From the NCBI GenBank assembly GCA_037200975.1, contig JBBCGI010000001.1, positions 1,736,001 through 1,800,000 of the forward strand: 64,000 nt of DNA. Direction: 5' to 3'. This document shows, in pieces, positions 27,523 through 36,222 of the stretch (position 1 is the stretch's first letter; every line of letters begins with the position of its first letter). Both the position numbers and the translations under genes were made by a program. Under the pieces are notes generated by a model. That model saw nothing but the letters and a program-made list of their open reading frames with translations, searched no databases and was not told where the DNA came from. The DNA is from Pseudomonadota bacterium (GTDB lineage: Bacteria > Pseudomonadota > Gammaproteobacteria > Steroidobacterales > Steroidobacteraceae).

Positions 27523-28932
27523 TCATGGTCCGCGCTTTGGCTGCATCGAGCGAGCCAGGAACTTCATCGCAGCCTCGTTGAGGCAGGTCGCGGCGGCCAC
27601 GCGCATCCAGGTGGTCGGCAATTGCGTCGGGGAAAAGAGGCTACCGGGCGCGAGCAGGATGCCCTCGCGGCTACCGGCCGTAGCCAGCTCGTTGGTATCG
27701 CGCCCGAAATCCGCCCACAGGTACATGCCGCCGGGCGGCGGTCCCGCGACCTTGGCACCCATGCGCACGATGGCCTCGTACGTGCGCGTGCGGCACTCAT
27801 CGAGCTTGACGCGTACCGCTTCGAGCATGCGTTCATAACTGCGCTCGACGATGACCCGCGTGACCACGCGTTCACACAGCTCCGGTGAAGAGAGACCCGT
27901 CAGTGCCTTGATGTCGCGCAGCTCGCGCGCCAGCGCCGGGTGCGCCGCGACGAAGCCGACGCGCAGGCTCGCCGCGAGCGTTTTCGAGAACCCCCCGACG
28001 TAGATGACGCGCCGCCCGTCGTCGAGCGCGGCGAGCCGCACGGCGTGACGGCCCGAGAGGTCGCCGTAGATGTCGTCTTCGAGAATCATGAAGTCGTGGC
28101 GCGCGGCGAGCTCCAGCACGCGCGCCGCGTTGGCCGCGGTGAGGCAGGAACCCGTGGGGTTGTGCAGCACCGAATTCATGATGAAGAGCTTGGGCTTCTC
28201 GCGCGCCAGCAGGCTCTCGAGCGCGGCGAGATCGGGACCGTCGGCCCCGCGCGGCACACCGACAATGCGCGCGCCGAACGCGGCGAAGCGCGCGAACATC
28301 ACGAACCAGGCCGGATCTTCGACGAACACCGTGTCGCCCGGCGCGAGGAAGCGGCGCGCCACCAGATCGATGGCCTCCGTGGCACCGGCGGTGGTGATGA
28401 GCTGCTCCGGCGACACGGCGATGCCGTTCAACGCCAGGCGCGTGGACAACGCCTCGCGCAGCGGTAGATAGCCCTCGACGGAGCCGTACTTGAGCAGCCA
28501 CGAACCGCGGCTGCGCCCGACACTGCGCACGGCCGCGGACACCAACTCGTGATCGAGCCAGTTCTCCGGCAGCAATCCCGCGCCGGGCTGCTCGCTGCCC
28601 GGAGACTGACGTCGCTGCGCGCGCAGCAGCCAGCTCACATCGAGCACCGTGCCGGGCAACGTATGCGCGACGGCGCGGCGCTGCGATGGTTTGCTGGCGC
28701 GCATACGCACGTAGAAACCCGAGCCGCGGCGCGATTCGATCAGGCCGGCGGCGATCAGCCGGTCGTAGGCCTCGACCACGGTTGAGCGGCTGACGCGCGA
28801 TTCTTCCGCGCAGTCGCGGATCGACGGCAGGCGCGTGCCGGGCCGCAGCGCGTGGTTTTCGATGCGCTGCGCGAACCGCGCGGCGAGCTGGGCGGGCAGG
28901 CGGTGGTCCTGCTTGGTCTGCTGGAGCGACAT
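27523..28932 (-). CDS. MocR/GabR-type PLP-dependent transcriptional regulator
   Basis: 469 residues. Residues about 10-75 are a GntR winged helix (RLPSIRDCAEESRVSRSTVV). About 110-460 are a fold-type-I aminotransferase domain with the PLP lysine in GGFSKTLAASLRVG and ILEDDIYGDL. This is the MocR family, where PLP plus an amine signal controls DNA binding. The ATG at 28932 is preferred to the open frame upstream. It heads the co-directional run that ends in 4-aminobutanal dehydrogenase; GABA-responsive GabR belongs to this family, so an amine or GABA ligand is plausible. Confidence 0.88.
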   Translation of the reverse strand: MSLQQTKQDHRLPAQLAARFAQRIENHALRPGTRLPSIRDCAEESRVSRSTVVEAYDRLIAAGLIESRRGSGFYVRMRASKPSQRRAVAHTLPGTVLDVSWLLRAQRRQSPGSEQPGAGLLPENWLDHELVSAAVRSVGRSRGSWLLKYGSVEGYLPLREALSTRLALNGIAVSPEQLITTAGATEAIDLVARRFLAPGDTVFVEDPAWFVMFARFAAFGARIVGVPRGADGPDLAALESLLAREKPKLFIMNSVLHNPTGSCLTAANAARVLELAARHDFMILEDDIYGDLSGRHAVRLAALDDGRRVIYVGGFSKTLAASLRVGFVAAHPALARELRDIKALTGLSSPELCERVVTRVIVERSYERMLEAVRVKLDECRTRTYEAIVRMGAKVAGPPPGGMYLWADFGRDTNELATAGSREGILLAPGSLFSPTQLPTTWMRVAAATCLNEAAMKFLARSMQPKRGP

Positions 28933-28970
28933 ATAGAAGAGCGGGCCAGTGAAGGCGGGTTGGGGATAAA

Positions 28971-28990
28971 ACTGTACTGCAACTGTACTG
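28971..28990. promoter_or_regulatory. Candidate MocR operator: ACTGTACTG direct repeat
   Basis: ACTGTACTG is repeated at 28971-28979 and 28982-28990, eleven bases apart, in the gap between the divergent MocR and dehydratase genes. Direct repeats in such gaps are typical MocR targets. Its position next to a TATATT box (about 29000) suggests it could block or activate the dehydratase promoter. Confidence 0.6.
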
Positions 28991-29009
28991 GGGCGTGGCG
29001 TATATTTCC

Positions 29010-30026
29010 ATGCCCATGAATGCCGTAAACGCACCGGCCGCCACGCCGAACTACCCGCCGGTCACCCTGCCCGACCGCGCCGCCATCGAGGCCGCGATGC
29101 AGGTGGTGCGCACGATCGCGCCGCCAACGCCGCAATACGTCTGGCCGCAGGTCGCGGCGGCGTTCGGCACGCAAGTGTGGATCAAACATGAGAACCACAC
29201 GCCGATCGGCGCATTCAAGGCGCGCAGCGTCGCCACCTATTTTCAGCGGCTCATGGAGCGCGAACCCGGCTGCCGGGGCGTCATCACGGCGACGCGCGGC
29301 AATCACGGGCAGGCGGTCGGTCTCACGGCGCGCAGCTTCAAACTACCCGCCACGGTGCTCGTGCCGCACGGCAACAGCGTGGAGAAGAATGCCGCCATGC
29401 GCGCGCTCGGCGTCCAGCTGATCGAACACGGCCAGGATTTCCAGGAGTGCCGCGAAGAAGCCTTGCGCATCGGCGCACGCGACGGCCTGCATACGGTGCC
29501 CTCGTTCCACCCCGACATCGTGCTCGGCGTGACCAGCTACTGGGCGGAATTGTTCGCCGCCGCGCCCGGCCTCGACGTCGTCTACGTACCCATCGGCATG
29601 GGGTCGGGTGTGTGCGCCGCGGCCGCCGCGCGTAATGCATTTTCACCGCGTACGCAGATCGTCGGCGTGGTGTCGGCCCATGCGCGCACCTATGCGAAAT
29701 CCTTCGCGGCGCGCACGGTGGTCGAAGCGCCGGTCGAGACCCGCCTCGGTGATGGCATGGCCTGCCGCAAGGCCGATGCCGACGCGCTCGCGATCATTCT
29801 TGCCAATGTCAGCCGCATCGTCGAAGTGACCGACAGCGAACTCGCCGCCGCCATGCGCGACCTCTTCGCGAAGACCCACAACGTGGCCGAAGGCGCGGGA
29901 GCCGCGGCATACGCGGCGGCGTGGCGCGAGCGCGAAACGCTCCAGGGCAAACAGGTCGGCATCGCGCTGACCGGCGGCAACGTCGACACGAATGTGTTCG
30001 CCGACGTGCTCGCCGGCAAGTACTAG
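29010..30026 (+). CDS. Threonine dehydratase-like PLP enzyme (fold type II)
   Basis: About 338 residues. The PLP lysine is in PIGAFKARS, the glycine-rich phosphate site is GMGSGVCAAAAA, and RGNHGQAVGL matches the serine/threonine dehydratase family (residue numbers depend on start). The C-terminal ALTGGNVD matches the cofactor loop. No ACT domain is present, so it is a short, feedback-free form. Starts are ambiguous: GTG 28995, ATG 29010 or ATG 29016; no ribosome site precedes any, so a leaderless transcript is possible. It is divergent from MocR and is probably its target. Confidence 0.8.
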   Translation: MPMNAVNAPAATPNYPPVTLPDRAAIEAAMQVVRTIAPPTPQYVWPQVAAAFGTQVWIKHENHTPIGAFKARSVATYFQRLMEREPGCRGVITATRGNHGQAVGLTARSFKLPATVLVPHGNSVEKNAAMRALGVQLIEHGQDFQECREEALRIGARDGLHTVPSFHPDIVLGVTSYWAELFAAAPGLDVVYVPIGMGSGVCAAAAARNAFSPRTQIVGVVSAHARTYAKSFAARTVVEAPVETRLGDGMACRKADADALAIILANVSRIVEVTDSELAAAMRDLFAKTHNVAEGAGAAAYAAAWRERETLQGKQVGIALTGGNVDTNVFADVLAGKY

Positions 30027-30072
30027 CCAGCCGTGGACATCGCCAACCTGCCGTTCGGCACGGTCGATTGAC

Positions 30073-30522
30073 ATGGACGGCTACGAAATATCCACCGACC
30101 GCGCGCGGCTCGACCTGCACGCCATCCACGCTTACCTCGTCCCTTCCTACTGGTCGCCGGGTATTCCGCTCAAAATCGTCGCGCGCGCGGTGAGCCACTC
30201 GCTGTGTTTCGGCCTGTTTGAAAACGCCGGCGGCGCGCAGGTCGGCTTCACCCGCGTCGTCACGGACTACGCAACGTTCGCCTATCTCTGCGATGTCTAC
30301 GTGCTCGAGGAGCATCGCGGCCGCGGACTGTCGAAATGGATGATGCGCGAGGTGATGGCGCACCCCGCCCTCTCGGGCGCGCGCCGCGTGATGCTGGCCA
30401 CGCGCGACGCGCACGGGCTGTATCGGCAGAACGGCTTCGTGGTTGCCGGCGCGGCTGGCAATCTGATGGAAATCGTCAGGCCCGACATCTACGCCGGCAA
30501 GGTATCCACCAAGGCTGGCTGA
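30073..30522 (+). CDS. GNAT-family N-acetyltransferase
   Basis: 149 residues. It has the acetyl-CoA motif LCDVYVLEEHRGRGLSKWMM (RGxG) and a C-terminal DAHGLYRQNGFV. A single-domain GNAT of this size is often a small-molecule or toxin-unrelated acetylase; the acceptor is unknown. It lies 46 bp after the dehydratase and may be transcribed with it. Confidence 0.85.
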   Translation: MDGYEISTDRARLDLHAIHAYLVPSYWSPGIPLKIVARAVSHSLCFGLFENAGGAQVGFTRVVTDYATFAYLCDVYVLEEHRGRGLSKWMMREVMAHPALSGARRVMLATRDAHGLYRQNGFVVAGAAGNLMEIVRPDIYAGKVSTKAG

Positions 30523-30547
30523 AGCCGCGACCCGTATACTGCGGCGC

Positions 30548-31951
30548 ATGAAAATGCACCGTCTCGTGCGGTCCGCAACGCTTGCCGCTGCCGCAGCCGC
30601 CTCGCTCACGGCCTGCTTCAGCGCACCGAAACGCGAAGAAGCGCTCAAGGAAATCATCCCGCTGACCGCGCCCATCATGGCGCCCGGAGTCGAGGCGAAC
30701 TCCGACAAGCTGTTCGTGGTGGTCACGTTCTCCGGCGGCGGCAAACGCGCGGCCGCCTTCTCCTACGGCGTGCTCGAAGCACTGCGTGACATCAACGTGA
30801 TCACGCCCGACGGCGAGCAGCACTCGCTGCTCGACGAGGTCGATCTCATCTCGGCGGTTTCGGGCGGCGCCTTCACCGCGGCTTACTACTCGCTGTTCGG
30901 CAAGGAGACCTTCGAGAGTTACGCGCCGCGTTTCCTCAATCACGACACCGAGAAAGACCTGTGGCGCAAGGTGCTCGCGCCGGTCAACTGGCCGCGGCTT
31001 GCCAAGCCACTGGTGAGCCGCAGCGATCTGGAAGTCGAATACTTCGACGAAGAACTGTTCCGCAACGCGACCGTCTACGACCTCATGACGCGTTCGCCGC
31101 GTGTCATCGTCACCGCCACCGACCTGGTGCGCGCGAAACCGTTCGCATTCACGCGCGAGCAGATGAACGGCGTGTGTGTCGACCCGAAGAGTGTGCCGGT
31201 CGCCCGCGCGGTGTTCGCCTCGGCCGATACGCCCATCTACTTTGCGCCGCTGGTGATGCGCACGTTCGCCGGCCAGTGCGGCTACGTCCCGCCGGATTCG
31301 GTCGGCCCCGAGGCGGCCGGGGAAGAGGACGTCTACCGGCGCGAGCGGGCCGAGCGGCTGCTCTCCTATCTAGACAGCAAGAACTACCCCTACCTGCATC
31401 TCGCCGACGGCGCGTTGGCCGACAACCTGGGCGCGCGCGCCATCCTCGATGAAGTTGCGCTCGGCGAAAGTGTCACGGACGCGTTGCGCCGCAACGGCTA
31501 TTCGCGCGCGCGCCGCATGTTGTTCATCGTGGTGGACGCGCGGACCGGCTTCGATCCGAAGTTCGCCAAGACGCCCAGGCCGCTCGGCATCAAGAAGGTC
31601 ATGGATGCGGTGGTCAGCGTCACCTTCAACCGCTACAGCTTCGAGACGATGAACCTCATGCGCCAGCGGGTCGGGCGCTGGGAAAAGGAAGTGCGCAATA
31701 CGCGCTGCAAGGTCGCGCTGGCGATTCCCGACTGCGACAAATTCGACGTCGACCTGGTCGAACTCAGTTTTGATCGCGTCAAGGAGCCGCAGGAGCGTGA
31801 ATACCTGGACCGGGTCCCGACGGCGTTCACATTGTCGTCGGAACAGATCATCCGGTTGCGCCGCGCCGCACGCCTGCTGGTGGAAGAGTCGCCCGAGATG
31901 CGCCGATTTCTCGAGGAAACGGCCCGCGAGGGCAACGCGCACCGCAAGTAA
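30548..31951 (+). CDS. Patatin-like phospholipase lipoprotein
   Basis: 467 residues. The signal ends in SLTAC-FSA (lipobox). Patatin marks: the oxyanion loop FSGGGKRA, the nucleophile in ISAVSGGAFTAAYY, and the acidic partner in LADGALADNLG. These give the Ser-Asp dyad for hydrolysis of acyl esters in the envelope. Its position 26 bp after the GNAT gene suggests co-transcription. The lipid substrate is unknown. Confidence 0.85.
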   Translation: MKMHRLVRSATLAAAAAASLTACFSAPKREEALKEIIPLTAPIMAPGVEANSDKLFVVVTFSGGGKRAAAFSYGVLEALRDINVITPDGEQHSLLDEVDLISAVSGGAFTAAYYSLFGKETFESYAPRFLNHDTEKDLWRKVLAPVNWPRLAKPLVSRSDLEVEYFDEELFRNATVYDLMTRSPRVIVTATDLVRAKPFAFTREQMNGVCVDPKSVPVARAVFASADTPIYFAPLVMRTFAGQCGYVPPDSVGPEAAGEEDVYRRERAERLLSYLDSKNYPYLHLADGALADNLGARAILDEVALGESVTDALRRNGYSRARRMLFIVVDARTGFDPKFAKTPRPLGIKKVMDAVVSVTFNRYSFETMNLMRQRVGRWEKEVRNTRCKVALAIPDCDKFDVDLVELSFDRVKEPQEREYLDRVPTAFTLSSEQIIRLRRAARLLVEESPEMRRFLEETAREGNAHRK

Positions 31952-31993
31952 GCGGGCGCAGACAGGCCTCAAGCGCTCTTTGAGCGCGGTGGC

Positions 31994-32446
31994 TCACGGA
32001 TGCATCGCCTTTTCGAGGCGTGCCTCGCGGCGCATGGGTGTCGCGGCGACGGGCACGTGTTGCGCCATGTATTCGAAGATGTCGTCGAGAGCCAGGATAC
32101 CCGCGAGACGCCCGCGGTCGTCGATGACCGGCACGCGCCGTACGCCGCCGCTGCGCATGCGTTGCAGCGCATCTTCCAGCGAGGCGCTCGCCCACACCAC
32201 CACCGGAAGGCGGGTCATGACGTCGTCGACCATCAGACTGCGCGGATCCGTATCGCGCGCGATCACATTGGTGACGATGTCGCGATCGGTCAGCATGCCG
32301 ATGGGCTTTTCGCCGCCGCTCGCGCCCGCCTCCACCACGACCAGGCAACCCACATTTCTCTCGCGCATCATCCGCGCGGCAGTGGCTAGATCCTCATGCC
32401 GGCGCACGGTGACCACGTGACGCTGGCAGAGCTCGTAGGCGTTCAT
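31994..32446 (-). CDS. CBS-domain protein
   Basis: 150 residues holding two CBS motifs (about 5-65 and 75-135): VGCLVVVEAGASGGEKPIGM with TDRDI, and VRRVPVIDDRGRLAGILALDD. Such single-module proteins bind adenine nucleotides and act as cytosolic energy sensors. ATG 32446 is preceded by GGGGAGT. No partner domain is attached. Confidence 0.85.
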   Translation of the reverse strand: MNAYELCQRHVVTVRRHEDLATAARMMRERNVGCLVVVEAGASGGEKPIGMLTDRDIVTNVIARDTDPRSLMVDDVMTRLPVVVWASASLEDALQRMRSGGVRRVPVIDDRGRLAGILALDDIFEYMAQHVPVAATPMRREARLEKAMHP

Positions 32447-32613
32447 CTCGACTCCCCTTTTCCAACGCATGAAAAAATTTCAGCCTGCGTTCAATAAGAC
32501 GGCGCATATTCAACATTATCAATAGGGATAATTGCGCATGTCCCTGTTCCTGAAAGCGATGCTCATCGTCGCTGCGGAAGATTCGCTCATACAAACCCCG
32601 AGGAGACGCAACG

Positions 32614-32889
32614 ATGGCACGCGAAAAAACTCCACCAACCGTGACGATCAAGAAGCGCGCCCCGCGCAAGACCGCGGCAGGCGTCGTGCCCGCGGCAAAA
32701 AAGGCCAAATCCCCGAATGCTCCCGCCAGTTTCGTCGGGCCCGGGCAGCGCGCGGCCTTGATCGCGAAGGCCGCTTACTACCGCGCTGAGAAGCGCGGCT
32801 TCGCGCCGGGCCACGAAACGGAAGACTGGCTCGCCGCCGAGGCCGAGGTCGACGCGAAGCTCATGCGCAGCGCCGCGGACCTCAACTAA
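32614..32889 (+). CDS. DUF2934 protein
   Basis: 91 residues. A basic N-terminal half (TIKKRAPRKTAAGVVPAAKK) precedes the DUF2934 core IAKAAYYRAEKRGFAPGHET and EDWLAAEAEV, a short helical motif found in small proteobacterial proteins of unknown role. AGGAG lies 9 nt before ATG 32614. The lysine-rich arm could bind nucleic acid, which is speculation. Confidence 0.8.
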   Translation: MAREKTPPTVTIKKRAPRKTAAGVVPAAKKAKSPNAPASFVGPGQRAALIAKAAYYRAEKRGFAPGHETEDWLAAEAEVDAKLMRSAADLN

Positions 32890-32939
32890 CCAGTTACCCG
32901 CTTCACCGCCGGCTCGCGCAAGGAGTATCTTCGCGCGGC

Positions 32940-34460
32940 ATGACCGCGCCGACACCCGACGTACTCGCCCTCCTCGAGGCGACGTTCGATGCGGTCGTGA
33001 TCATGGACGATCGTGGCCGCATTCAGGCCTACAACGCCTCGGCCGAGGCGATGTTCGGCTATCGGGCCGCCGATGCGATCGGCCGCAACGTCAGCATGCT
33101 GATGACCACGACCGACCGGCTGCAGCACGACGACCACCTCAAGCGTCATCTGGCCGACGGCCAGACCAGGATCCTCGGCAGGGGTCGAGACGTGTGGGTC
33201 CGGCATCGCGATGGCACCGAATTCTCCGTCTTCCTCAGTGTCGGCCGCATTCCCCATTCCGATCCGCCGCAGTTCGTCGGCTTCCTGCATGACACGCACC
33301 TGCGCCGCAAGGCGCTCGCGACGCTCGATCGCGAGCGCCAGCTCAACCGGCTGTATCTCGATCTGGCCCAGGTAATGCTCGTCGCCACCGATCGCGGCGG
33401 CATCATGCAGCTGGTCAATCAGCGCGCCTTTCGGGTACTGAAGAGAACCGGCGCCGAAATCATGAATCGCAACTGGATCGATACATGCGTGGCGCCGGAC
33501 GATCGCGCGCTGGCGCGCGCGGCGCTTCGGGCGTTGCTGATGAGCGCAAACGATGAGCCCCAGAGCTTCGAGTATCACGTGCGCGCTTCCGACGGCGAAC
33601 ATCGGCTGATCACCTGGCGCGGCGTCGCGCTGCACGATTCCGACGGCATCGCGACCGGCATCATGCTTTCGGGTGAGGACATCACCGACCAGCGGCACGC
33701 GGAAAGCGAAGCGCACAAGGCGCTGGAACGCATGAACAGCGTTTCGCGCCTGGCGACCATGGGCGAAATGGCGGCCGGCATCTCCCACGAACTCAACCAG
33801 CCGCTCGCCGCCATCGCCAACTACTCGCAGGCGTGCACCCGGCTTTTGCGCATGCCTGCGCCCGACATGCCGGAGGTGGCGGAGGCGATCGAACAGATTT
33901 CCCTGCAGGCGTTGCGCGCCGGCGAGATCATCCGCCGCATCCGTTCGCTGGTGCGCAATGAGGACGTACGCCGCGAAACGCAGGACATCAACGACCTGAT
34001 ACGCGAGGTGCACGCGTTGCTGGCGAGCGACGCACGTGTGCACGACGGACGCCTGGCGCTCGACCTGTCGCAGTCGCTGCCGAAAGTGACGGTGGATGGG
34101 GTACAAATCCAGCAGGTGCTCATGAATCTCGTGCACAACGCATTCGAGGCACAGGGGTACGAGGCGAATCACACCGTTTCCGGAACCAACGCGTTCGAAG
34201 TGCTCATCACGACGCGCCTCACCAACGGGGGCGATGTCGAGGTCTCGGTCAGCGATCTCGGGCCTGGTCTCGCGGGCGATGTCGCGCAGAAGATCTTCGA
34301 ACCGTTTTTCACGACCAAGGCGACCGGCACTGGCCTCGGGCTCGCCATCAGCCGTTCCATCATCAAGTCGCACGACGCACGGCTGGACTATCGCGCCAAC
34401 CAGCCGCGAGGCGCCTGCTTCTTTTTCGTCCTTCCGGCGCACCAGGAGTCCCCGCGATGA
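32940..34460 (+). CDS. FixL-like PAS sensor histidine kinase
   Basis: 506 residues, soluble. PAS 1 at about 5-120 is FixL-like, a second PAS lies at about 130-255, and the kinase has its H-box in ISHELNQPLAAIANYSQAC. The ATP domain has NLVHNAFEA and GTGLGLAIS. In O2-sensing FixL the heme-binding His precedes IIGIGR; here the matching stretch is TRILGRGR, so the His is Arg77. Heme and O2 sensing are therefore unlikely. The stop overlaps the regulator start (ATGA). Confidence 0.85.
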   Translation: MTAPTPDVLALLEATFDAVVIMDDRGRIQAYNASAEAMFGYRAADAIGRNVSMLMTTTDRLQHDDHLKRHLADGQTRILGRGRDVWVRHRDGTEFSVFLSVGRIPHSDPPQFVGFLHDTHLRRKALATLDRERQLNRLYLDLAQVMLVATDRGGIMQLVNQRAFRVLKRTGAEIMNRNWIDTCVAPDDRALARAALRALLMSANDEPQSFEYHVRASDGEHRLITWRGVALHDSDGIATGIMLSGEDITDQRHAESEAHKALERMNSVSRLATMGEMAAGISHELNQPLAAIANYSQACTRLLRMPAPDMPEVAEAIEQISLQALRAGEIIRRIRSLVRNEDVRRETQDINDLIREVHALLASDARVHDGRLALDLSQSLPKVTVDGVQIQQVLMNLVHNAFEAQGYEANHTVSGTNAFEVLITTRLTNGGDVEVSVSDLGPGLAGDVAQKIFEPFFTTKATGTGLGLAISRSIIKSHDARLDYRANQPRGACFFFVLPAHQESPR

Positions 34461-35074
34461 AAGAACTTCCGCAAACCGTATTCGTGGTGGATGACGACGA
34501 CGCGGTCCGCAATTCGCTGCGGCTGTTGCTGAAGTCGGCGGGCCTGTCCGCCGAGGTGGCACCCTCGGCGCAGGACTTCCTGTCTAACTACGACACCGCG
34601 CAGCCCGGCTGCCTGGTGCTGGACGTACGCATGCCCGGCATGAGCGGGCTCGAGATGCAACACGAGCTCAACGTGCGTGGTGCGACCATCCCGGTGATCT
34701 TCATCACCGGGCACGGCGACATACCGATGGCCGTCGAGGCGATGCAACACGGCGCCTTCGATTTCCTGCAGAAACCATTCCGCGACCAGGAGCTGCTCGA
34801 CCGGGTGCAGCGCGCACTGCAGCGCGACACGGAATATCGCGCGCGCCTCAGGCAAACCGACCGGATCCGCGACCGGCTGGCGTCGCTCAGCCCGCGCGAA
34901 CGCGAAGTGCTCGATCTCGTGACGCGGGGCAAGGCAAACAAGATGGTGGCCGGAGACCTGGGCGTGAGCCAGCGCACCGTGGAAATACATCGCGCGCACG
35001 TCATGCAAAAAATGGAAGCCGGTTCGCTGGCCGAGCTGGTGCGCATGATGATGGCTGTGGCGCCGCCGCAATAA
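34457..35074 (+). CDS. FixJ/NarL-type response regulator
   Basis: 205 residues. The receiver (about 1-125) has DDDD acids, the phosphoacceptor Asp in LVLDVRMPGMSG and the Lys in FLQKPFRD. The C-terminal LuxR-type HTH has LSPREREVLDLVTRGKANK and VSQRTVEIHRAHVM. It is coupled to the FixL-like kinase by ATGA and is its cognate partner by position. Target genes are not visible. Confidence 0.9.
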   Translation: MKELPQTVFVVDDDDAVRNSLRLLLKSAGLSAEVAPSAQDFLSNYDTAQPGCLVLDVRMPGMSGLEMQHELNVRGATIPVIFITGHGDIPMAVEAMQHGAFDFLQKPFRDQELLDRVQRALQRDTEYRARLRQTDRIRDRLASLSPREREVLDLVTRGKANKMVAGDLGVSQRTVEIHRAHVMQKMEAGSLAELVRMMMAVAPPQ

Positions 35075-35144
35075 GGTCGCGTGCCCGACACACGAGAAAA
35101 TACGTATTCAACAGCCGCCGGCGGGGTGCAAAACTTCGCGCCCG

Positions 35145-35552
35145 ATGGTCGAGCCGGATGACAAAGACAGCGCCAAAGCACACGACGGCCGGGACCGCGT
35201 GCGCACCATCATTGTTGCCGGACAATCCTCACAACGCACACGTGAAGTGCTGCGTGCACTGCGCGGGTTCACCAATGTCGTCTGGCCTGCTTCGCTCGAG
35301 TCGGCGCTGGCGCAGGCCGGCTCCGCCGATGCCGGCTGCCTCGTGATTGCGGACGACCTGCGTGAAGAACGGGTCGGCGAGTTCCTGCAGGAGGCGCGCG
35401 AATTGCAACGCAACCTGCCGATTTTCGTGATCACCGATCCCGACGATGTGGCCGAAGCAGTCGCCGCGATGCGGCGCGGCGCCACTGCGGTGATCGAGAT
35501 TCCGCCTTCGTACGCTGTCCTCTGTCAGAAAGTGTCGCGCGCGGTGCAATGA
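35145..35552 (+). CDS. Degenerate receiver-domain protein
   Basis: 135 residues with the alternating strand/helix pattern of a receiver domain (TIIVAGQSSQRTREVL, GCLVIADDLREER, IFVITDPDD, AAMRRGATAVIEIPPS). The acidic pair normally in strand 1 is replaced (VAGQSS), and the conserved Lys-Pro near the end is IPPS. Phosphorylation is therefore unlikely; it may act as a phosphorylation-independent adaptor in the FixLJ-like cluster. Confidence 0.6.
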   Translation: MVEPDDKDSAKAHDGRDRVRTIIVAGQSSQRTREVLRALRGFTNVVWPASLESALAQAGSADAGCLVIADDLREERVGEFLQEARELQRNLPIFVITDPDDVAEAVAAMRRGATAVIEIPPSYAVLCQKVSRAVQ

Positions 35553-35700
35553 TCGCGTCGCAGCACGGACATTAAATTTCCATAACGTTCCGCGCCGATC
35601 AGAACTTCGCGCCGTAGGAGTCGTCCGTATTGACGGGCGATGCGCGCGCGCAAAGACTCGTCCGACAGATTGGTCGCACAAACGCCCCGCGGAGCGTGTC

Positions 35701-36222
35701 ATGTCTGCCCAACTCGCTGCCATCCTGCCGCTCCAACTGCCGACGCCCGCCGCTCGCGGACTGATCCTGCACGTGGAGGACGACGAGGATTTGCGCCGCT
35801 CCACCGCGCTGCTGATGCGTATCGCCGGATTCGAGACGCGCGAGGCGGCGTCCGCCATGCAGGCCCTCGCGCAGGTGGAATCGTTGCGCGGCCGCCTCGA
35901 CGTGCTGATCGTCGACTACCACCTGGGTGACGGCATGACCGGCACGGAAGTGGCCGAGGAATTCGCCAGGTTGTTAGGCCATGCGGTGCCGACGATCATC
36001 CTGACGGGAGATCCGGCCAACGCCGAGGTGCCGTGGCTGTCGGAGGCGCCGGTGTGGCTGGCGCGCAAGCCGCTCGACCCGGAACTCTTCCTCGCGGCCC
36101 TGCCGCCGCTGGTGGCATTCCGGCGCGCCATCGCGGCCGTGACGCCACCAGGCGAGCGGCAGTTCAATTACGCTTCGCGTACAGAGGCAACACGCGCGGC
36201 AGATTCTTCTGAATATCCTTGA
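35701..36222 (+). CDS. Single-domain response regulator
   Basis: 173 residues, only a receiver: ILHVEDDEDLRR, phosphoacceptor in LIVDYHLGDGMTG, Thr switch in TIILTGD, Lys in RKPLD. The C-terminal 40 residues are an unstructured extension that overlaps the end of the convergent M48 protease gene by 59 bp. No output domain is present; it probably relays a phosphoryl group or signals through a partner. Confidence 0.75.
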   Translation: MSAQLAAILPLQLPTPAARGLILHVEDDEDLRRSTALLMRIAGFETREAASAMQALAQVESLRGRLDVLIVDYHLGDGMTGTEVAEEFARLLGHAVPTIILTGDPANAEVPWLSEAPVWLARKPLDPELFLAALPPLVAFRRAIAAVTPPGERQFNYASRTEATRAADSSEYP

